NCBI RefSeq assembly: GCF_963676685.1
Contig: NC_092350.1
Location: 42,937,373-43,001,372 of the forward strand
Direction of reading: 5' to 3'
Length of the DNA stretch: 64,000 nt
Source of the DNA: Mytilus edulis
Taxonomy: Eukaryota > Mollusca > Bivalvia > Mytilida > Mytilidae
Below are positions 56,791 to 64,000 of the stretch, one piece after another (the stretch's first letter is position 1; each line of letters begins with the position of its first letter). The position numbers and the translations under genes were made by a program. The notes beneath the pieces were generated by a model that saw nothing but the letters and a program-made list of their open reading frames with translations, had not been told where the DNA came from and searched no databases.

Positions 56791-57278
56791 CCCTAAAATC
56801 AGCGTCACTGATAAGTCTTTTGTAGACGAAACACGCGCCTGGCGTAAATACAAAATTTAATCCTAGTATCTATGATGAGTTTAACTATACACTTTTGTTT
56901 TTACATTTATTACCAATCCATAACGTTAAATCGACAAAAATATATTTCAGTCAGTGAAAACTTTGTATTTTTATCATTTTCCGCGTTTTATTGACGAAGT
57001 TTACCGAGTGTGACCTTGATAAACAATCAACACAGTACCTTAGAGAAAGTGGAAAATAAGTCAGAATATACAATAGATCAACGGTTTTTTGTGTGTGTTT
57101 GAATGCGTATCTGTTTGTAAATTTAAAAGTAAAATAATAATAATACCGAACTCCGATTTAAAACTAAAATAATAATAATACCGAACTAAGAGGAAAATTC
57201 AAAACGGAAAGTTCCTAGTTAAAAAGTTCAAACACATCAAACGAATGGATAACATTTGACTTGGTCATAGGCATTTTC

Positions 57279-57731
57279 TTATGTAGAAAATAGTAAAGTA
57301 AATCTGGTGTAAAAGCTAGCTAATCCTCTCCTCTCTCGTATGACAATCGCATACAATTCCATTATATTGACAACACAAACAGAAATGATTGGTAAAAATG
57401 TCAAAAATAGGGGCACAGCAGTCAACATTGTCTTATTATCATAAGCACTATAAAAACAAAAAAATATGTGAACAAAGAAACACAAAAGAGGCATATAGAC
57501 AAAGCACATTAGCAAAAATGAAAAACAAGAAATACAAAAAAATACCATAGCTCTCAATAACACAATGATTGGATGTAAAAGTACCGAGCCACGTGAAATG
57601 GATATTACAAAAAATAGACTATAACCAGTAAAAGTAATAATCACAAAGAAAAATGAAAGAATACTGTAACACGTTATTAAGATGATAAACAATGTCCCGA
57701 GAATCAATTCTTCAAGACCATCATGTATCAT
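57279..57731 (-). CDS. Putative multi-pass membrane protein (150 aa)
   Basis: Open frame MIHDGLEELILGTLFIILIT to LLFST. Hydropathy by eye suggests four transmembrane segments (about 10-48, 55-75, 62-95 region overlapping, 100-125), followed by NIMELYAIVIRERRG, a basic juxtamembrane stretch. Codon choice looks ordinary and the frame has no low-complexity repeat. No family recognised. It could be a single-exon gene, one exon of a longer one, or a chance frame in AT-rich DNA. It lies between copy A of the duplicated unit and the SINE pair; a weaker membrane frame lies after the last copy (63436-63759). Confidence 0.35.
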   Translation of the reverse strand: MIHDGLEELILGTLFIILITCYSILSFFFVIITFTGYSLFFVISISRGSVLLHPIIVLLRAMVFFCISCFSFLLMCFVYMPLLCFFVHIFFCFYSAYDNKTMLTAVPLFLTFLPIISVCVVNIMELYAIVIRERRGLASFYTRFTLLFST

Positions 57732-58289
57732 TTGTTAAGTTGATACCAAATATTTATCAACAAGGACTTGGTATCTTCCGATGAATGATTTTAGAAAAAG
57801 GACGAGTCTTTTTTTTGACATACCCCTAGTTCATCAACTTTCTACTCAGACACTAGTTACGTTTTATAGAGTCTGAGTAGAAGCTGCAAGCTCTTGAATA
57901 CCGAATAAGTTAGGAAATGTATATTCTATATGCAGGTGAAGTTGTTATATTGCTACTTAGGTGGGGGAAGTTGATAATTTCTAAATTAAGGTCGTCTAAT
58001 TTGTCATAGAATCTTCGTCTTAACAGTTGTTAAATGATTTAACATTTCTCACAGTCAATTATCATTATCTTCCACGTTTCTTTACCTTTACTTTTATCAC
58101 GGGGTTTCCGTCGCACTTAAATACATTATGTTGTTGCTGAAGTATTAACAAAAGTGCCTAGGTTAAATTAACTGCATACGGAAAAGCTAACGGCCAACTA
58201 GAGTACAGGATTAAAACAATTCAGCAGTATATCTCTGATGATTTTGATGAGATAAGGATTTGTATTACTTTAACGCATATATATATAAA

Positions 58290-58572
58290 TACAACTCGTC
58301 TAAATATCAACCCAACAATGTTAGATCTGTAAATTTGCTTTTGCAAATTTTTGGTTCTTCCCTCGCCGGGATTCGAACCCATGCAACTGTGATATCGTGA
58401 CACCAAATCGCCTGCACTGCAGCCGTCCCGCTAGACCACACGACCACCTGGGCTCTCATTAAAGAGCTTTCGCTGGCCATGTGTTACCTTTCCTCGTCAG
58501 TTTTAATCTAGCGGCGTACTACAGTACATGATATATAAGGCATGAAGATGTTATTGATACAGATCATCTAAA
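58290..58572 (-). mobile_element. tRNA-headed SINE-like element, copy 1
   Basis: Minus strand carries a pol III A box-like GTGGTCTAGCGGGACGG (58423-58439) and B box GGGTTCGAATCCC (58368-58380). The sequence does not fold into a complete tRNA (no matching acceptor stem), so it is a tRNA-derived repeat, not a tRNA gene. An (AT)n stretch adjoins the distal end. Nearly identical to 58731-59009. Confidence 0.65.
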
Positions 58573-58730
58573 TTATCTATAGTAAAGGATCCTACAAATT
58601 AATGTAATATACAGTCACAGAAAATAATTATATTTATAAGTACGTCTGAGTCAGTGACAACTCTACAACAGATGTATCCATTGGATCGCCATTAAATGAT
58701 GGTGATACATGGCTGTGTACATAATGTATA

Positions 58731-59009
58731 TACAACTCGTCTAAACATCAACCCAACAATGTTAGATCTGTAAATTTGCTTTTGCAAATTTTTGGTTCTT
58801 CCCTCGCCGGGATTCGAACCCATGCTACTGTGATATCGTGACACCAAATCGCCTGCACTGCAGCCGTCCCGCTAGACCACACGACCACCTGGGCTCTCAT
58901 TAAAGAGCTTTCGCTGGCCATGTGTTACCTTTCCTCGTCAGTTTTAATCTAGCGGCGTACTACAGTACATTATAAGGCATGAAGATGTTATTGTTACAGA
59001 TCAGCTAAT
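58731..59009 (-). mobile_element. tRNA-headed SINE-like element, copy 2
   Basis: Direct repeat of copy 1 at an offset of 441 bp, differing by a few substitutions and a 4-bp gap. B box at 58809-58821. Begins TACAACTCGTC and ends before TATATATATA, as in copy 1. Confidence 0.65.
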
Positions 59010-59779
59010 ATATATATACAACTTTTGTTTTCTTTTTTTTACAGTTCGTGAGATGACTTCTCTTATGGGTGCTAAATATTTCTCTTATTTTTAGGCCAGT
59101 TGTTGCAAGTTCACCACCTATTTTTGGCCTTCATATATTCCTTTATATCTATTTCACTCCCAAATTTTAATTGGGCGGCGAGATCTACGTACCGTTATTA
59201 ATACATTAGACCGTACTGGCTACCAGAATGTTGAATACATCAAACCATGTACTTCATATCTGAGAAACAGGCAATATATGCCTTCAGTTTAAGAATTCAT
59301 TCATATATTTTTTTATCATTCAAAAGTATCAGTCATTACGTTATCTACATGGATAACCAGTCCTTCAAGTTTCATCTGATATCGTTTTTACTAAAACATA
59401 TATTCTACATAGTTTTAAATTTAAAACTATTTTGGTTTAAATATATACTACTTTCAAGTATCTTCTTTTTTGACCAGTCATATTAGGTATTAGTGCATCT
59501 TACAAAGTCTATCCAAATTATATTTGCAAAATATTCCGCTCAAACCGGTGGTTGGGGCCGTCTTAAACTAACAGTGAAGTGAGTTTTTTTTTAAACTCAG
59601 TGTTTAAGGCCTCACTGTGACTGTAAAGAACAGCCATAAAAGCGTGGTTGCTGTGTATTTTGTGTGTTTTTTTTTTAATTTGCTGTGCATATAGTATTTT
59701 GTATTATGGATGGACACACCATATGCCCTTCTTTTCTAACTTTTCATAACTGTATTATATTTTATAAATGAAATGTTTC

Positions 59780-60010
59780 TTTTTTTCTTCTACAAAATGT
59801 AAAGTTGTAAACAACTGGGGAAATTACAAATAAAATATGGAAGATCTGAGAAAGGTTCATAATATATTCCCATTTTATTTTCTAATGTGATTTTCTAATG
59901 CATTCAACAGTTAGTGCGGAAGATTTAAATAGCAAATGCAAAAACTAAAAAAGATAACAACTTAAGGGAAATTTTGTCTTCTTTTGAATATAAGGGTTGT
60001 CATCATTTTA
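59780..60010. repeat. Duplicated unit, copy B (partial)
   Basis: CAACTGGGGAAATTACAAA, GAAGATCTGAGAAAGGTTCA, ATAATATATTCCCATTTTAT, GTGCGGAAGATTTAAATAGC and TTGTCTTCTTTTGAATA align with copy A (56390-56660) and copy D. Confidence 0.55.
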
Positions 60011-61034
60011 CGTGTATCAAATAACAAAATATTAACTTGAATGAATAATTGAAGAAATTTGAGCACACAGTCAGATAAAAAAATTTGTTAACTGTCAAAT
60101 ATTTCCTCATCTCATATTTCCTGGAAAATTAAAGGTTTAAAAAGTATAAAATTCTCTTGCACTTATCATATAACGAATAACCAACGGAAACATTCGCTAA
60201 GACGTTTGGTGGTTTAAAGAATATTGCAAAGTAAGTTTTTCATGCTTTAAAATCAATTTGTTATGATGTATAATATGTTTTATGATTGAAGACGATACTA
60301 AAAATTATAATTGAAGCAAACATGAACAACATCAGTGCGCTTGATTTGAATTCTTGAATATCGTCTTATGTATTGGATTTTTGTTTGTTTGATGTTGTCG
60401 CTCAATAAAAAATGTTTGAGAACCAAAGATTTAAACCAAACGTATTTTGAAAAATAAAATAAAATCTATGAAAACCGTCTAAATAAATTAAAATGTTCTT
60501 TTGATTTAAACATAATATCAAATTAGTCACCAGGAACTATGGCAATAAATAGATATGGTTTAGTACTTGATTTGGCACGTATTTGTTGTATGTCACTGTG
60601 ATCTCAACAAGCATAATCTGTCACAGGAATAATTCACGTGCAGTTGGTAGATAATTTCACGTTCCAATCCCCCTTTGATTCCTACAACTACGTTACAATC
60701 AGATGGGTCCGTAAAGGACCACCCCATAAAGATAAATTAATGGATATTGCTTACCTCTTTTCTCCCTTCCCAAGAAGTTCCTGTATGAATTCAGAATAAG
60801 AATAAAGGAACTAGTCTGAAAGAAGAGGGCACAATTTGTTCCCATGTGAAAGCCTATCGAAGGTTTAGAGCTAAAACCTCACAATTGCCCCAAACCAACT
60901 GCAATTGGAGTAGCAGAAACATAACCAACAAGGACAAAAATGAACTAAAAATATCCCCCAAAGAACTAGTCGACTGTCAAACATTTAAGTGTTGGTCACA
61001 GGCAGTCATTATTTTTGAGAGTGTTTTTAGTATA

Positions 61035-61930
61035 AAAATAAGGAGATGTTGTACGATTGTCAATGAGACAACTTACCATCAAAGTTCAAATGAAGTGGTG
61101 TAAGCAATTTTGGGTAACTGTACGGGTGTTAAAAAAAACATACCGTTAAGGCCCCGACAATGATGAAAAGTGCTTTCCACATGATTTCAACAATAAACGT
61201 ACGTAATCAAAGACTTCCGAACTGCAATTGAAAATATTTTTAGGTGATGCAAAAATGAATGAAATTTAGCTTCACCACTGAAAGTTAAAGCTGAAAATTA
61301 ATCACAAAATTTTTTAAAAGTCATTCAGGATATATATCTCAGACCCGCTAGTTAAAAAAGGAAATGTAAAAATGCATATTTTCAGCCGTCATTCTTCTTT
61401 GAGATGGTTTACACTTTTTAAGTAAGACTAGTCAAGAGTAACTGTTGCACTAAAAAGCAACACACTAATTCAATAATGTTTACTTTAACAAAATTTTATG
61501 TATTTAAATCATTAAATGAAATTCAAGTTATTTTCTTGGTGATCAGGTTTTTAAATCTTTTTTGTTTATTTTCAATCACAAATTGGGAGAAATTTAGACT
61601 ATTTGATAGATTTTATACAGGGTTAGGGAAAACAAAATTACAACAATAACATATTCCTGTTTTATTTGCTGATGTGATTTATAACTCACCCAACAATCAA
61701 AACGGAATGTTAAAATAACAAATAAAACAGACAAAGAGAAAGAGTTAATTAAATAAAACAAAAAGAAAGTTAACTGCTTTCAACTTTAGAATAATCTGTC
61801 TTCATTTTAATGTTGGGGGTAATTCCGTCAAAATAAAATGAAATGGTACATTCAAAATATTTTTAGGTCATAGGAGACGAATTTCTTGAAATACTTATGG
61901 TTAGGAAATATTTGAACCGATGCATGTATA
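61035..61930. repeat. Duplicated unit, copy C
   Basis: Collinear with copy A over most of its length, including CATACCGTTAAGGCCCCGAC, ACTGTTGCACTAAAAAGCAA, TTTGATAGATTTTATACAGG and TTGAACCGATGCATG. An additional 300 bp is present between the first two blocks. Confidence 0.65.
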
Positions 61931-62244
61931 TGTTACATAGTACCCTTAATGATTATGTATAATTACTAAAATTTTCAAGAATTATGCATAATCACTAGAT
62001 AAAATGTCAGGAATTATTAACTGGAATGAAGTGCACTGATTAAAAGTAAAATAAGTTATGCTATACAATTTTATCTGAAAATCTTAAGAAACATAGACAA
62101 TATTCTTAATCGAATAATGTATTACTACATTGAAAATTTGGATTATAACTACAAAGTGAGTCTGTGTTGAGTCCCTCATTTCTTTATTCTCTAATTTTTT
62201 TAGATCATTCTTCTCTATTCTTTTTTTGTTTTGCCTCTTATTAT

Positions 62245-62520
62245 CTAATGTTGGTCACACATGGGGAATAAAGAAATCTATTTTTTAGTTTCAAATGACA
62301 GATGTCTGGCGTAAATAAACACGGTCTCATTTAATAATTAATGCGGAAGATTTAAATAGCAAAACTGAAAAATTTATTGAAAACAGTCTTCATTTAAAGA
62401 GTTTGGGTGTTACTATTATGGTAGAAAAGAATGGTACATTCAAATGAAATATAATTTTAATCATACGAAACATTTTGTTTAAAGTATAATAGCAGGGAAA
62501 TTATTGAACGGATGCATGTA
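62245..62520. repeat. Duplicated unit, copy D (partial)
   Basis: TTGGTCACACATGGGGAA, TGCGGAAGATTTAAATAGCA, AACAGTCTTCATTTAAAGAG, ATGGTACATTCAAATGAAAT and TTATTGAACGGATGCATG follow the order of copies A and C. Confidence 0.55.
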
Positions 62521-63435
62521 TACATACCAATCAAATCCTCTTTGTACATTTGTTTTGCATTTCTTACGATACCAAGATATATAATTGACAAAATAAACTT
62601 CTTAATTGAATATTTTGCCTCCGAACGTGACCACGGCCGACACTCGGCTAACCGAGAGATTGGTCGGTTAATCTATATTGAGTATGCGGCTATATCGGCG
62701 GTTGGTCTGTTAATCGGGTTGGCTAAAGTCTGTTAATCAGGTGTTATCGAGAAAATCATTGAAAGTTCAGCATGTTTCATTGTATAACTTTCTAAATATA
62801 TTTTCATCATTAAAAGTATTCATGTCTAACAAAACAATTCAATGCACTGAATTCAGTGGTGTAATTATTGTTTTTCTAGTTTCGATGTACGATCTATAAA
62901 ATGAAAAGGCGGGTTACTCATCAATAAATTTATACACATTTTACACACATACAATGTACACAAAATGACACATTGGTTAAATTTACTTGCATTCAGTATT
63001 TTGAACATCGATAAAAGAAAGGCATTATGTTTGTTAACCATATTGATATCATTGTATGAAAAATCTACACGAAAATCTGTATTTTGGTGACATTAATCAA
63101 TCTTTATTTAAAACCTGGTCTGTTAATGGGTCGGATGTATAAAACCCGTCTGTTAAATTGTCTGTTAAGAGTTATGAATGGCAATAAAAGTATAATTTTA
63201 TTGCTATATGGGGTGTTATCGGATCAAATGAGTAGGCTCAAGACGAGCGGCTAAAATATACAAAAGCAACACATGAGCAAAGAAACATAACATATACGGA
63301 CACAACACATGCAATTGAAAATTGATAAAACTGGTTTCAAAAAGTGTAATATTAAAGTAATATTAATTTCATCCAAGAATGATCGAATATATATTATGTT
63401 GATTCTGTTTAATTGTCATGAATGACACAAATTTG

Positions 63436-63759
63436 TCATCTACATTTGTAACCAGTATATAAATAAGAGATAAACGTCGCAATGTAACTAAACATCAGTA
63501 AGTAAAATATATTGGGATGACAAAATATGAAAAATAAAGAAAGAATAATGAGTAAGATATATAAAATGTAGAAAACAATGACATAACAATTTAAAGAATA
63601 CAGAAATAAACAATACCCCCAATCCGGACCCTCATGATATAAACGATAATCTGGATGGAAACGCAGAATATAGAATAATATATAAGGACAGTAGAGAGTG
63701 ATACATTGCTTAAAATGAGAGAAAAATAATACTTGTCTAAAAATACACTCATGAAACAC
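63436..63759 (-). CDS. Possible membrane protein ORF (107 aa)
   Basis: Frame MFHECIFRQVLFFSHFKQCI to YKCR with two hydrophobic stretches (about 55-80 and 83-102) and a polar FHPDYRLYHEGPDWGY segment between. Very AT-rich and Phe/Ile/Leu/Tyr-rich, so chance is a real possibility. A shifted frame shows loose resemblance to the 57279-57731 protein, so this may instead be a decayed relative. No family recognised. Confidence 0.2.
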   Translation of the reverse strand: MFHECIFRQVLFFSHFKQCITLYCPYILFYILRFHPDYRLYHEGPDWGYCLFLYSLNCYVIVFYILYILLIILSLFFIFCHPNIFYLLMFSYIATFISYLYTGYKCR

Positions 63760-63885
63760 CGATGGCTGTTGAAACAGTAATGGATTGCGATGTACTTATA
63801 TTGGTGACAAATTCTAGAAGTTTACATGCGGACAACTATGGTGGTAGGTTAATGCCATTTTGCTTTTTAGCGCTTTAGCATTTTC

Positions 63886-64000
63886 GCCTTACATATTCTA
63901 TATGGCGAAAAACGCAAAATTGCGAAGTCGAAAACGCGAAACCGATTTCTCATTTTCGACTTCGCGTTTTCGCGTTTTCGCCCTATAGAATATGAAAGGC
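63886..64000. repeat. CpG-rich foldback at the right edge
   Basis: GCCTTACATATTCTATATGG at 63886 is answered by the inverted CCCTATAGAATATGAAAGGC at the window end. Both arms continue with GCGAAAA(A)CGC and TTTTCGACTTCGC words, unusually CpG-dense for this window. The element may extend past the edge. Confidence 0.65.

Larger units (their letters stand above)
53100..57278. other. Region upstream of the SDR gene
   Basis: Holds the SDR promoter region (no convincing TATA box seen), a short palindrome AAGGAATTGCAATTCCTT at 53869-53886 inside TTAAGTCAA...TTGACTTAA, the TIR element 54278-54895, duplicated unit copy A (about 55640-56790), the palindrome 56129-56250 and a CACGCGCCTGGCGTAAATA-type repeat at about 56805-56895. 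No gene supported. Confidence 0.5.
57732..63435. other. Repeat-rich region with duplicated units B-D and SINE pair
   Basis: No supported gene. Contents: SINE-like direct repeats (58290-58572, 58731-59009), duplicated-unit copies B (about 59780-60010), C (about 61035-61930) and D (about 62245-62520), and a GTCTGTTAA-rich segment (about 62630-63240) with several copies of GTCTGTTAATSRGGT. The rest is AT-rich. Confidence 0.5.

Noticed and set aside
58340..58450. tRNA gene suggested by an intact B box
   Set aside because: No acceptor stem or proper D and anticodon arms could be folded, and the sequence repeats with flanks 441 bp away, so it is a SINE head.

Overview
The window looks like AT-rich metazoan DNA, most probably from a bivalve mollusc of the Mytilus (mussel) type. 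The reasons are multi-exon genes with GT-AG introns, long introns full of foldback elements and Penelope-like retroelements (PLEs), and several interspersed repeats that I associate with mussels. The species call is an inference. No bacterial features (operons, Shine-Dalgarno sites, CRISPR) are present.

All three genes I can assemble lie on the minus strand. (1) Positions 1-32192 hold the 5' part of a giant secreted mucin-like gene. A signal-peptide exon (32138-32192) has a TATA box just upstream. It is followed by a 321-bp exon (18067-18387), one enormous 10.3-kb exon (2087-12382) made mostly of about 150 copies of a 60-bp (20-residue) Ser/Thr/Met repeat, then two small exons (1264-1355 and 502-648) completing a SEA-like module with an RRKRS dibasic site, then more repeats running off the left edge (1-164). 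Every splice phase agrees. (2) Positions 35460-37242 hold a two-exon gene for a secreted Asn/Gln/Trp-repeat protein with a six-cysteine N-terminal region; it has a TATA box and a polyadenylation signal. (3) Positions 39682-53099 hold a complete nine-exon short-chain dehydrogenase/reductase gene (273 aa, HSD17B14-like) with all catalytic residues. A possible single-exon membrane protein lies at 57279-57731, with a weaker membrane ORF at 63436-63759.

Mobile DNA fills much of the rest. A PLE with the permuted order GIY-YIG endonuclease, CxC, reverse transcriptase (Naiad type) sits at 25591-29558 in intron 1 of the mucin gene. It carries a 598-bp near-identical pseudo-LTR and one in-frame stop. 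A second, 5'-truncated and broken PLE occupies 48868-51490 in intron 1 of the dehydrogenase gene and is itself interrupted by a 238-bp insertion. Solo PLE tails are scattered, and one has become a 102-bp tandem array (34275-34680). Other elements are a Tc1/mariner relic (23353-24456), foldback MITEs with TTA/TAA or TTAA target duplications (17185, 22186, 30733, 33813, 54278), a striking X-S-X-S-X composite array (40668-43798), and a pair of tRNA-headed SINE-like units (58290-59009).

The right-hand 8 kb carries four diverged copies of a roughly 1-kb unit, and the window ends in a CpG-rich foldback. The gene assignments rest on reading frames, splice signals and motifs read by eye; no alignment or expression data were available.
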